DNA of 6,174 bases from Thermoanaerobaculaceae bacterium (GTDB taxonomy: Bacteria > Acidobacteriota > UBA4820). Location: the NCBI GenBank assembly GCA_012798145.1, contig JAAZNT010000345.1, positions 1-6,174 of the forward strand, read 5' to 3'. The notes below the pieces were generated by a model, which worked only from the letters and a program-made list of their open reading frames with translations, had not been told where the DNA came from and ran no database searches. Made by a program: the position numbers and the translations under genes. Position 1 is the first letter of the stretch; each line of letters starts with the position of its first letter. This document shows, one piece after another, positions 1-6,174 of the stretch.

Positions 1-13
1 GGGCTGTTTTTAT

Positions 14-26
14 CCCAAATTTGTCA
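14..26 (+). repeat. Left copy of 13-bp inverted repeat
   Basis: CCCAAATTTGTCA is an exact reverse complement of 189-201. It is preceded by TTTAT at 9-13. Confidence 0.7.
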
Positions 27-180
27 TTAAGAAAACTTTAACAAAAGATTAGAGATTGCTTAGGAAAAATGAAATTTTGCAAGAAGATTTTTGATTATGT
101 TTCAGGTTGCCGAAGGCAAACTGCCTGCCGATTGTATGGTTTATTATCTTTTTTCTCCAGTGAGATTCGTTAGAAAAAAT

Positions 181-225
181 TATTCTATTGACAAATTTGG
201 GTTTATTCTATGGCAAATTTGGGTT
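181..225. repeat. Imperfect tandem duplication, units of 23 and 22 bp
   Basis: Unit 1 (181-203) and unit 2 (204-225) both begin TATTCTAT and end CAAATTTGGGTT. They differ by a T/G change and one deleted base in the middle. A looser third trace may be ATTCTCCAAATTG at 228-240. The copies lie between the operon terminator and the candidate mobile element, outside any gene. Confidence 0.75.
189..201 (-). repeat. Right copy of 13-bp inverted repeat
   Basis: TGACAAATTTGGG is an exact reverse complement of 14-26. It is followed by TTTAT at 202-206 and contained in the first unit of the tandem duplication at 181-225. Confidence 0.7.
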
Positions 226-249
226 AAATTCTCCAAATTGATTGGAATC

Positions 250-275
250 AAAAAAGGGGGCTTTCGCCCCCTTTT
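250..275 (-). terminator. Rho-independent terminator ending the operon
   Basis: Read on the minus strand, a GGGGGC/GCCCCC stem (256-261 with 266-271) closes a GAAA loop. It is extended by A-T pairs and followed by six T residues (255-250). The hairpin begins about 20 bases after the stop of the last gene. On the plus strand the same hairpin has only four T residues, so termination should be mainly for the minus-strand operon, though it could act weakly both ways. Confidence 0.93.
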
Positions 276-294
276 AAGTTTAATGCCGCACCTA

Positions 295-2172
295 TTATTT
301 TTTCTTTTTTTCCTCTAAATAAACAACCCTGCAGGAATCAGACAAAAGATTTGAAACGCTCTTTGTTGCTTCTTCGAAGTCTTTCTGATTTATCTGGTTT
401 TTCCCAATTGAACATCCAAAAGAAATTGTAACTTTGTCTTCGTTTGCGGATGTGTCTTGATAAATTCTTATATCTCCACTATTGGAAACATTTTTTGGAA
501 GGTTAAAGATTTTGGCGTTCTCGGGAATTGAAAAAGTTATTTCATACAATTCATCGCCATTAAAAGAAAGAAGTTTTGGAATTTCTCTTTTCCTCTTTCC
601 CTCAAATTCTTTTAACAACGAAATTTCAGGAATAGAAGTGATTAAATTTGCAAAAACCTTTTTGGTTTCTGTCTCTTTCTTTAAATCAACAACAAAATCT
701 GCTTTTGCTTCTATTTTTTCGTTCGTAAATTCAACAGCGCTGACCTTGATTTCTTCAGCATTTTTTATTGCTGAGGAAATTAGAGAGGAAATTGCCGTTT
801 CAAGTCCGTTTTTCAAAGCGCTTTCATAATTTACATATTTTCCGCTCAATAAAACTGAAGATGCGCCCTTCATTTTTAAATTTTCCATTGGTTCTAAAAC
901 CGCCTTGAAAACAATTTGGTTTTTTACATTTGGCGCGGGGATAATAGTAAGAGAGTTTTGGTTTTCGCCTATTTTTAAAACTTTCCTTCCCCAAATGTTT
1001 CTTGCTGAGAATTCTTCCAAAGATGCTGTCGGGCTTATAAATAAGGTTCTGCCGTCAACATTAACCGATAGAACAACCCTGTCAAAGATAGAAAGGGCAG
1101 GAATTTCTCCGCCAATTTCTGGAAGCAGTTTATCTGAATAAAGGTAATATTCCGGCTTTAATCCGAGAGTTTCAATCATCCTGCCAAGAAGAAGCGCTTT
1201 GTCAATTTCGTTTCCATATCTTGTCTCAAAAATTCTTGAAAGTTTCCTTGGCGCATAATTGAAATCCCCCAAATTCCAATCAATCGTCCTATAATCAGAA
1301 ACCGTATAATCGCTTACCGTTTTCACTTTTTCGTAAAGAGAGACGCATTTTTCCGTGAGTTTTGCGACTTTATCTTTAAACTCCTGAGTTTTTTCTTTTA
1401 ACCCCTGCGAAATCTCACCATTTAGATATTTTGATTGCTCCGCCCAATCTGAAGCGGTTGTAAAAACAAGGAAAGGCGTCAAATACTCTTCACCATTGCT
1501 CATTTCAGAATGATACAATCTCGGAAGATTCTTGAAAACAACAAGATATACCTTACTTGTCCCTTCATCTTTTTTCACAATGTTTTCGCTTGAATTAAAG
1601 AGTTTTATCTTCAACTCTTTGGAGAAGGCGGTTCTAATTTCTATCTCTTTTTCCAAGACGGGAATATCCTCCCTTAATAAGAGCGTTTTTTCAAGATCCT
1701 TTTTGTGCGGTTTAAAATCTTTAATTTCATATTCTGTCTCAACAACGCTGTCTATATCCAATCCCACTTTTGTTAATACCATTTGTCTTATGTTTGTGTA
1801 ATCAGGAGATTTTTCAAGTTCAAAAGGGGTCATTTCGGTAAAAGAATTCTGTTTTGCGTCTATTACTTTTCCCTCTTTTGTGTATGTTCTTAATTTTTTT
1901 ATTTCAAGCGTCTGATTTGCTTTGTCAAAAGCGACAAGAGGGTCTCCGATGTGGTCCAAACCTTGATAGGTGAGAACTTTTTCAACTCTGAAAACTTTTT
2001 GGTTTATTTTTCCATCGCTTTCAATTTCAAATACAATTTTTTCTTTCAGGACAATCGCGTCGGAATCGGGATAATCTTTAGCAGTCGGGGTATTTAAATA
2101 TGGGGATTGCGAAAAAATTGCAACAGAAAATACCAGAACTAAAAGCGCAACGGCAATTTTCAATCTTTTCAT
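295..2172 (-). CDS. Exported DUF3857 protein with degenerate transglutaminase-like domain, 625 aa
   Basis: Paralogue of the upstream gene and last gene of the operon; likely exported and non-enzymatic. The signal peptide is MKRLKIAVALLVLVFSVAIFS, with cleavage probably near residues 21-23. The DUF3857 region (about 33-240) opens with YPDSDAIVL, and a DWAEQS motif (242-247) matches DWPQKS of its neighbour. The transglutaminase-like fold is recognisable at about 285-390. However, the usual GDCKDKA motif reads GNEIDKA (Cys to E322), the usual FNH reads FDR (His to R365), and the usual LDPT reads ISPT (Asp to S380). I checked the first two substitutions in the codons (GAA, AGG). The frame is full length, with a strong ribosome site and no stops or frameshifts, so it is a maintained gene rather than a decaying one. 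Plausible roles are a binding, scaffold or regulatory partner of the intact paralogue; none is shown. It ends in KKKK 20 bases before the terminator hairpin. Confidence 0.88.
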   Translation of the reverse strand: MKRLKIAVALLVLVFSVAIFSQSPYLNTPTAKDYPDSDAIVLKEKIVFEIESDGKINQKVFRVEKVLTYQGLDHIGDPLVAFDKANQTLEIKKLRTYTKEGKVIDAKQNSFTEMTPFELEKSPDYTNIRQMVLTKVGLDIDSVVETEYEIKDFKPHKKDLEKTLLLREDIPVLEKEIEIRTAFSKELKIKLFNSSENIVKKDEGTSKVYLVVFKNLPRLYHSEMSNGEEYLTPFLVFTTASDWAEQSKYLNGEISQGLKEKTQEFKDKVAKLTEKCVSLYEKVKTVSDYTVSDYRTIDWNLGDFNYAPRKLSRIFETRYGNEIDKALLLGRMIETLGLKPEYYLYSDKLLPEIGGEIPALSIFDRVVLSVNVDGRTLFISPTASLEEFSARNIWGRKVLKIGENQNSLTIIPAPNVKNQIVFKAVLEPMENLKMKGASSVLLSGKYVNYESALKNGLETAISSLISSAIKNAEEIKVSAVEFTNEKIEAKADFVVDLKKETETKKVFANLITSIPEISLLKEFEGKRKREIPKLLSFNGDELYEITFSIPENAKIFNLPKNVSNSGDIRIYQDTSANEDKVTISFGCSIGKNQINQKDFEEATKSVSNLLSDSCRVVYLEEKKKK

Positions 2173-2178
2173 TTTTCA

Positions 2179-2183
2179 CTCCT
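2179..2183 (-). promoter_or_regulatory. Ribosome binding site of the second DUF3857 gene
   Basis: AGGAG lies six bases before the ATG at 2172-2170. It overlaps the TAG stop of the upstream paralogue (2182-2184), so a ribosome ending there sits on the next start region. Confidence 0.75.
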
Positions 2184-4158
2184 AATATGAAAACTTGTAT
2201 CTTATTGAGCCAAAATCCTTCATCGCTTCGTAAGAATCTTTCAGATTTGTATAATCTTTCGCTGGAACTATTTTCTTTTTAACTGTGAAGGTTTCTTTTA
2301 GTTCGAACACTTTTCCATTTATTGAAGATTTTGCTTCAAATGAAGACGCTGCTCCATCAACTTTCCTGCCTTCTTCAGCAACTTTGTTCTTCGCAATTAC
2401 AGGAAGATTTATTGTTTCTTCAAAGATAAATTTTCTTGTGGCTCTCAAAAAAATGTCATACTGCCTTTTATCCCCTTTGATTGCGGCTACAAAGTCGGTA
2501 AGTCTTCGGTTAGAAAGCATATTTTGAGCGGCAGGGGAAACAAAATAAAATCCATTTTCGCCTTTCACTCCAAAGTTGGGAATTTTGTATTTTAGTTCAA
2601 TAAAGAAAGGCTTGTTCACATCAACCGGGTCTTCATTGCTAAATGATATAAGTTCTGCTTGTGGTGAAATCTTTTTGACCCAATCTTCAAAAGTTTCCCT
2701 TAATTCTCCTTTGTCGCTGAAAATAACAGCCCAAACAAGATTGGTTTCACTGTAAGCCCCTACTGTTATTCTTATCTTTCCTTCAAAATTTCCTTCAATG
2801 TCAAAACTGCCTGTTGAAACCATTTTTATGAAATTGTCTTCGGGCGGCGCGGGAGGAGTTTCCATAAGGATTTCGCCTTTTTCCGTTCCTATGACATAAT
2901 TTTGCGGTTTTTCCGCTGATGACCAAACCTCTCTGCTAAATGGACACCAAGTCGGGTCGTAAAGTTTATATTCGCCGGGGGAAAGTTCAACAGCAACAAC
3001 ACAGTGGTTAAATTGATCCGCGGGAACATCTTCAACTCTCGCCCCCGCCATAGTCATCGCAGGATAAGTTTTATAACCCGCGCATCTCAACATTGTTATC
3101 AACATTCCTGCGATATCTTTACAAACTCCCGCTCTGTCGTTGAAAGTCATAATTCCCGGATGAAGAGTGTATCCCTCGCCTTTGCCCATCGTAATTCCAG
3201 AATACCTTATCTGCCTTGCCACCCAAGCAAGAAGGGCTTTCCTTTTCTCGTCGTCAGTTTTCAAACCTTTTGTTATCTTTTCTACCTCTTTTGCTATATC
3301 TTCATTCCATTCAAACGCTTTGGCGTTTTCGTTGACTTCATAAAACCATCTTGATTTTTGAGGCCAATCTTCAACTGTTGCAAGGACTACCTTCGGCATT
3401 GCATCTGTGTCTTCAACCATTCTTGGCTCTCTTTTAACCGGAGGAACATTTTCTTTTAGAAAAGTGTAATAAATTTTTTCTTTGTCGTAACTGGTTTCAA
3501 ATGAGACCTCGCCATTATAAACCTTTGCATTGAGCAGTTTATCTTTGGGCAGTGAAACGGTGTATTTTTTCTTCACAATAGGGTAATCGCTTTGGAACAA
3601 GACAACATCATAGTAATGACCCCTCATCGGAGGAATGTATCTTTCATCACCCTCTGAGTTGCTTTTTTCTCCGTCTGCAAGATAGGCTATTACAAACCCT
3701 TTTGAATATGTATTTATTTCTATTACATCGTCTGGATTTAAAAGGGGAATCGAGGCAAGTTTCATCCTTGGACCCCAGTAAATCATTGATTGCGGCTGAG
3801 GAAGGTCTAAAAACGAAGCACTATCAAGAATTGCTTCTTTGTCTTTTTTTATAACCTTTATAGATTTTATTTCAGCATAGGATGATGCTGGATCATAATC
3901 AAGACGAAAAGTTGAATAATTTTTGCAACCCTCTTCTGTTAGAAGTTTGACCACCTGCCTTTTATAGACATGAGACAATCCTGATTCCTCAACATCAACT
4001 TTCGTTTCGTCAAGAACAATGACAGCGTCGGCATCGGGGTATTTGTCTTTTGTTACAGAATTCAAAAGACCTACAACATCGTCTCCGCCACTGTGCGCAA
4101 ATGAAAGAAATTGCACAAGACACAACAGCATTGAAAAAAGAATTACCTTTTTAAACAT
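2182..4158 (-). CDS. Exported DUF3857 protein with intact transglutaminase-like domain, 658 aa
   Basis: Probable periplasmic or surface protein with a papain-like transglutaminase fold; substrate and reaction are unknown, and relatives may act as cysteine proteases or crosslinking enzymes. The N-terminus MFKKVILFSMLLCLVQFLSFA is a signal peptide, likely cut near AHS (21-23). Cys13 is inside the hydrophobic core and does not make a lipobox. The DUF3857 region covers about 38-260, opening with the family motif YPDADAVIVLDE. The transglutaminase-like domain is at about 275-410. Its triad is complete: Cys346 in AGVCKDIAGML, His385 in FNHCVVAVEL and Asp401 in LYDPTW. The C-terminal third is beta-rich and ends in KKIVPAKDYTNLKDSY, as in DUF3857/DUF3858 proteins. 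It starts inside the end of rnc and is followed after 9 nt by a divergent paralogue sharing the YPDxDA motif and an xDWxxxS motif just before the catalytic domain. Domain assignment is by eye. Fold and active-site calls are firm; physiological role is not. Confidence 0.9.
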   Translation of the reverse strand: MFKKVILFSMLLCLVQFLSFAHSGGDDVVGLLNSVTKDKYPDADAVIVLDETKVDVEESGLSHVYKRQVVKLLTEEGCKNYSTFRLDYDPASSYAEIKSIKVIKKDKEAILDSASFLDLPQPQSMIYWGPRMKLASIPLLNPDDVIEINTYSKGFVIAYLADGEKSNSEGDERYIPPMRGHYYDVVLFQSDYPIVKKKYTVSLPKDKLLNAKVYNGEVSFETSYDKEKIYYTFLKENVPPVKREPRMVEDTDAMPKVVLATVEDWPQKSRWFYEVNENAKAFEWNEDIAKEVEKITKGLKTDDEKRKALLAWVARQIRYSGITMGKGEGYTLHPGIMTFNDRAGVCKDIAGMLITMLRCAGYKTYPAMTMAGARVEDVPADQFNHCVVAVELSPGEYKLYDPTWCPFSREVWSSAEKPQNYVIGTEKGEILMETPPAPPEDNFIKMVSTGSFDIEGNFEGKIRITVGAYSETNLVWAVIFSDKGELRETFEDWVKKISPQAELISFSNEDPVDVNKPFFIELKYKIPNFGVKGENGFYFVSPAAQNMLSNRRLTDFVAAIKGDKRQYDIFLRATRKFIFEETINLPVIAKNKVAEEGRKVDGAASSFEAKSSINGKVFELKETFTVKKKIVPAKDYTNLKDSYEAMKDFGSIRYKFSY

Positions 4159-4858
4159 CAGAACCTCTCTTTCTCTTTTCTATTTTTTCCAACGCGAATT
4201 TTGCAGCTTCCTGCTCCGCATCTTTTTTGCTCAAACCTTTTCCTCTTCCTATTACTTTGCCTCTAAAAACCGCCTTTGAGATAAAATGATCTTTTTTAAA
4301 TTCCGTTAAATAGATCGGCTTGTCTTTATATTTATCCTGAAATAATTCCTGAAGATGTGTTTTATAGTCAAGAAAAATAACCTTAATGCCATTTTTTTGG
4401 ATTTTTTTCTTAAATAATCTTTTTATCAACGCTTCGGCATTTTTTGTTCCGCCGTCAAGATACACCGCTGCAAGAAGAGCTTCGAAAGCGTTAGCAAGAT
4501 TCCTTCCATTATTTCTTCCGCCGCTCTTCTCTTCTCCTCCACCAAGCAAAAGCGTTTTTTGAATCCCTATTTCTTCAGCAATAGTTGATAAAACTTTGGC
4601 GGAAGCCCAATACGCTTTAATTTTTGAAATGACGCCTTCCGCTTCCGCGGGAAAAAGGTCAAAAACTATCCTTGCCATTACAAATCCGAGTAGAGAATCG
4701 CCTAAAAACTCAAGTCTTTCGTTTGAAGATTGTTTGGGCATTTTTCTTTCATAAACATAAGAAGAGTGTGTCAGCGCCTGTCTCAAAAGGGAAGCGTTTT
4801 TGAATTTATACTTAATTTTTTCTTCAATCAGTTCAAAACTGTTTTCGTCGAATGCCAT
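4151..4858 (-). CDS. rnc: Ribonuclease III, 235 aa
   Basis: RNase III cleaves double-stranded RNA, chiefly rRNA precursors and structured mRNAs, as a cytoplasmic homodimer using Mg2+. The length is normal for the bacterial enzyme. The catalytic domain covers about residues 8-155, with the signature NERLEFLGDSLL (46-57). E47, E50, D54, E74 and E126 match E. coli E38, E41, D45, E65 and E117. The position of E. coli D114 is Asn here (N123, codon AAC, in LANAFEA). The double-stranded RNA-binding domain covers about 164-228: it opens DYKTHLQELFQ and ends with the helix KKDAEQEAAKFALEKI. Its beta1-beta2 loop appears about three residues short, with KKDH in place of the usual GPxH. The ATG overlaps the ATPase stop as TAATG and has only a weak Shine-Dalgarno (GAGA about 12 bases away), which suggests translational coupling. 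The last 8 bases overlap the next gene. The usual neighbours era, acpP and fabF are absent. Confidence 0.96.
   Translation of the reverse strand: MAFDENSFELIEEKIKYKFKNASLLRQALTHSSYVYERKMPKQSSNERLEFLGDSLLGFVMARIVFDLFPAEAEGVISKIKAYWASAKVLSTIAEEIGIQKTLLLGGGEEKSGGRNNGRNLANAFEALLAAVYLDGGTKNAEALIKRLFKKKIQKNGIKVIFLDYKTHLQELFQDKYKDKPIYLTEFKKDHFISKAVFRGKVIGRGKGLSKKDAEQEAAKFALEKIEKRKRGSDV
4164..4170 (-). promoter_or_regulatory. Ribosome binding site of the DUF3857/transglutaminase gene
   Basis: AGAGAGG stands five bases before the ATG at 4158-4156 and lies inside the 3' end of rnc. It supports the ATG and an 8-nt overlap with rnc. Confidence 0.65.
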
Positions 4859-5652
4859 TAAAACATTATCTCTGCCGAAGCCTCTTTTACGGTCTCAACC
4901 GTGATCGGCTTTTCTTCTTTTTCAAAACCGCTAAGAAGAGCGTTTGTGGCGACCGAATTTATAAGTCGGGGAACCCCCCTCGTTTTCTCAAAAATCATTT
5001 TCATCGCTTCCAATGTGAAGATGGAAGGGTCGCCGCCTGCTATCTTAATTCTGTGTTTTATGTAGTTTACAGTTTCTTTTTCATTTAGACTCTTTAAGTG
5101 ATACCACATCCCTATTCTTTGCCTTAAAGCCGCATAAGAGGGGTGTTTCAATCTTTCTTTCAATTCTGGCTGTCCAATAAGAATTATTGAAATCAAGTTC
5201 GCGTCGTCAAGTTGAAAATTTGAAAGAAGTCTCAATTCATCAAATGTCTGCTTTCCGGGAATTAACTGTGCCTCATCGACAATCAATATGGCCGCCCTGC
5301 CTTCTTCATTAAGCTCCATAAATCTTGACGAAATCTCCTCAAGCAGGTCGCTTCTAAAATATTTCGGCTCAAGATCAAGCCTTCTTGCAATTTCTCTTAA
5401 CAATTGGTTTGGGCTTAGTCTCGGATTGACAATAAGGATAAAATGGTCTTTTTCGTTTCTGTCCATCAACGCCCTTGAGATTGTTGTTTTGCCCGAGCCA
5501 ATTTCTCCCGTTAGGACAGCCATATCTCTTTCTTCAATTGCATACTCAAGGCGGGCGAGCGCTTCTTCGTGTTCTTTTGAAAGATATAGAAATTTGGGGT
5601 CTGGAGTTTTTCCAAAGGGCCTTTCTTTTAGGTTATAAAATTCTCTAAACAC
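4858..5652 (-). CDS. ExeA/GspA-like AAA+ ATPase (AAA_22 type), 264 aa
   Basis: A cytoplasmic P-loop ATPase of the ExeA family. Relatives work with type II secretion, exopolysaccharide export or other envelope machines; which one applies here is not shown. Numbering from the GTG at 5652, the N-terminus VFREFYNLKERPFG and then TPDPKFLYLS is the family's opening signature. Walker A is GEIGSGKT (49-56), Walker B is ILIVDEAQ with D126 and E127, the sensor-1 strand is IILIGQPEL (about 156-164), the arginine-finger region is LRQRI (176-180), and the C-terminal lid carries RGVPRLIN (225-232). An upstream in-frame TTG at 5754 would add 34 residues read from inside cheA; these have no family resemblance. 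The GTG has GAGG six bases upstream, so I chose it. The 264-aa length matches stand-alone family members and lacks the membrane and peptidoglycan-binding region of Aeromonas ExeA. It overlaps cheA by 8 nt and rnc by 1 nt. No type II secretion or exosortase gene is in view. Confidence 0.9.
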   Translation of the reverse strand: MFREFYNLKERPFGKTPDPKFLYLSKEHEEALARLEYAIEERDMAVLTGEIGSGKTTISRALMDRNEKDHFILIVNPRLSPNQLLREIARRLDLEPKYFRSDLLEEISSRFMELNEEGRAAILIVDEAQLIPGKQTFDELRLLSNFQLDDANLISIILIGQPELKERLKHPSYAALRQRIGMWYHLKSLNEKETVNYIKHRIKIAGGDPSIFTLEAMKMIFEKTRGVPRLINSVATNALLSGFEKEEKPITVETVKEASAEIMF

Positions 5653-6174
5653 GAACCGCCTCAATGGGAGCAAGAAGACTGCTTGTGTCAATGACAAGAA
5701 TAACTTGGTTTTCGCCGACTTCAGTCGCTCCTGCAATTCCGGGAAGACTTCCAAGTTTCTTTCCTATGGGGTGAATAACTGTTTCCTGTTCACCAACAAG
5801 GTCGTCAACAACTATCCCCGCTGCCCTATCGCCCCTTTTGGCAACGACAACAAAGAGCAAATCATTTTCTTTTTTTGTTTCCCCTCTTTTTAAGTCAAAC
5901 CTGCTCTCAAGCCTCAAGATTGGAAGAGTTATTCCGCGAAGGTTGTAAACTTCCCTCTGGTCAACATATTCAATATCGCTTTCTTTTATTTTAAAACTCT
6001 CAATAATAGATGAAATTGGAATGGCAAAATTTTGGTTTGCGCATTTGACAATTAAAGATTGTATTATGGCAAGCGTTATGGGAAGAATAATCTGGAATGT
6101 GGTTCCTTTTCCTTTTTCAGTCCAAACCGAAATTGAGCCTTTCAACCTCTCTACTGTTGTCTTTACAACATCAA
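5645..6174 (-). CDS. cheA: Chemotaxis histidine kinase CheA, C-terminal part (runs off the right edge)
   Basis: CheA autophosphorylates in response to chemoreceptor arrays and passes phosphate to CheY and CheB; it sits under the inner membrane, tied to receptors by CheW. About 175 C-terminal residues are visible. The frame stays open to the window edge, beginning DVVKTTVERLKGSISV, which matches the end of the HATPase (P4) domain. The ATP-lid-side G box follows as EKGKGTTFQIILPITLAI. The rest is a CheW-like P5 regulatory domain, with the typical VVDDLVGEQETVIHPIG and LPGIAGATEVG stretches and the final LVIDTSSLL strand. The protein ends soon after P5, so there is no C-terminal receiver domain of the FrzE/PilL type. 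The TTG at 6145 falls inside a conserved helix and is not the start. The P1 phosphotransfer domain lies outside the window, so the exact pathway (flagellar or other) cannot be told. The last 8 bases overlap the next gene. Confidence 0.94.
   Translation of the reverse strand, partial: DVVKTTVERLKGSISVWTEKGKGTTFQIILPITLAIIQSLIVKCANQNFAIPISSIIESFKIKESDIEYVDQREVYNLRGITLPILRLESRFDLKRGETKKENDLLFVVVAKRGDRAAGIVVDDLVGEQETVIHPIGKKLGSLPGIAGATEVGENQVILVIDTSSLLAPIEAVRV
5659..5662 (-). promoter_or_regulatory. Ribosome binding site deciding the GTG start of the ATPase gene
   Basis: GAGG lies six bases before the GTG at 5652-5650, inside the last codons of cheA. Together with the family-typical protein N-terminus just after the GTG, this favours the short start over the in-frame TTG at 5754. 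Confidence 0.6.

Larger units (their letters stand above)
14..201. mobile_element. Candidate 188-bp MITE or insertion-sequence relic
   Basis: The perfect inverted repeat CCCAAATTTGTCA (14-26) and TGACAAATTTGGG (189-201) defines a 188-bp unit. TTTAT abuts both ends (9-13 and 202-206), as a 5-bp target-site duplication would. There is no credible gene inside. A plus-strand frame at 112-147 reads EGKLPADCMVYY, faintly like the LPAxxVVYY stretch near the N-terminus of IS4-type transposases. There is a small hairpin at 107-119 (TTGCC-GAA-GGCAA) with possible outer pairing of 103-106 to 124-127. The repeat core CAAATTTG is self-palindromic and the region is AT-rich, so chance is not excluded. The region could also be ordinary spacer with operator-like repeats. 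Confidence 0.35.

Noticed and set aside
107..119. UUCG-tetraloop terminator or structured RNA on the minus strand
   Set aside because: The pairing TTGCC/GGCAA leaves a three-base TTC loop, not a C(UUCG)G loop, and no T-tract follows. It is too small to call an RNA element.
188..214. Plus-strand promoter with a perfect TTGACA at 188-193
   Set aside because: No good -10 box lies at 16-18 bases; the best is TATGGC at 15 bases. It would read against the operon end, and TTGACA is explained by the inverted repeat.
297..316. Possible -1 frameshift at A AAA AAG near the end of the second DUF3857 gene
   Set aside because: The heptamer is in the right phase and a GAGG precedes it, but a shift would add only about 20 residues before a stop inside the terminator. 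A lysine-rich tail in an AT-rich gene explains the A-run.
91..318. Plus-strand open frame of 75 codons as a functional gene
   Set aside because: It starts at TTG without a clear ribosome site, runs through the terminator and into the opposite-strand gene, and has no complete domain. Only the short IS4-like stretch is kept, as a possible fossil.
482..829. Plus-strand frames of 60-116 codons opposite the five genes (for example 482-829, 3004-3354, 5288-5638)
   Set aside because: They are antisense shadows of well-supported minus-strand genes, with no recognisable domains and no convincing ribosome sites.
4099..4158. Lipoprotein signal for the 658-aa protein because of Cys13
   Set aside because: The Cys lies in the middle of the hydrophobic core without a lipobox, and a normal cleavage site follows at about residues 21-23.

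Overview
The window comes from an AT-rich bacterial chromosome. It carries five tightly packed genes, all on the minus strand, followed by one strong intrinsic terminator and a short non-coding stretch at the left edge. The chemotaxis kinase, the soluble ExeA-like ATPase, two predicted exported transglutaminase-type proteins and the use of GTG as a start fit a motile, probably Gram-negative, perhaps uncultured bacterium. I cannot name a phylum from this sequence.

In transcription order (right to left) the genes are: the 3' end of cheA, which enters from the right edge (5645-6174); an ExeA/GspA-type AAA ATPase (4858-5652, GTG start); rnc, encoding RNase III (4151-4858); an exported DUF3857 plus transglutaminase-like protein with an intact Cys-His-Asp triad (2182-4158); and a paralogue of it in which all three triad positions are replaced (295-2172). 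The four junctions are an 8-nt overlap, a 1-nt overlap (TAATG), an 8-nt overlap and a 9-nt gap. This points to one transcript with translational coupling, ending at the GC hairpin and T-tract at 250-275. The promoter must lie beyond the right edge.

The encoded functions look unrelated: signal transduction, a secretion- or envelope-type ATPase, RNA processing and two exported proteins. Only the paralogous pair at the 3' end makes an obvious functional unit: a probable cysteine protease/transglutaminase-fold enzyme and its pseudo-enzyme partner. RNase III shows two departures from the usual family pattern, at one metal-ligand position and in the RNA-binding domain.

The left-hand 240 bases hold no credible gene. 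They contain a 13-bp perfect inverted repeat (14-26 and 189-201) bounded on both sides by TTTAT, which looks like a 188-bp MITE or decayed insertion element. Its right end is part of an imperfect 22/23-bp tandem duplication. A short translated stretch inside it faintly resembles the N-terminus of IS4-type transposases.
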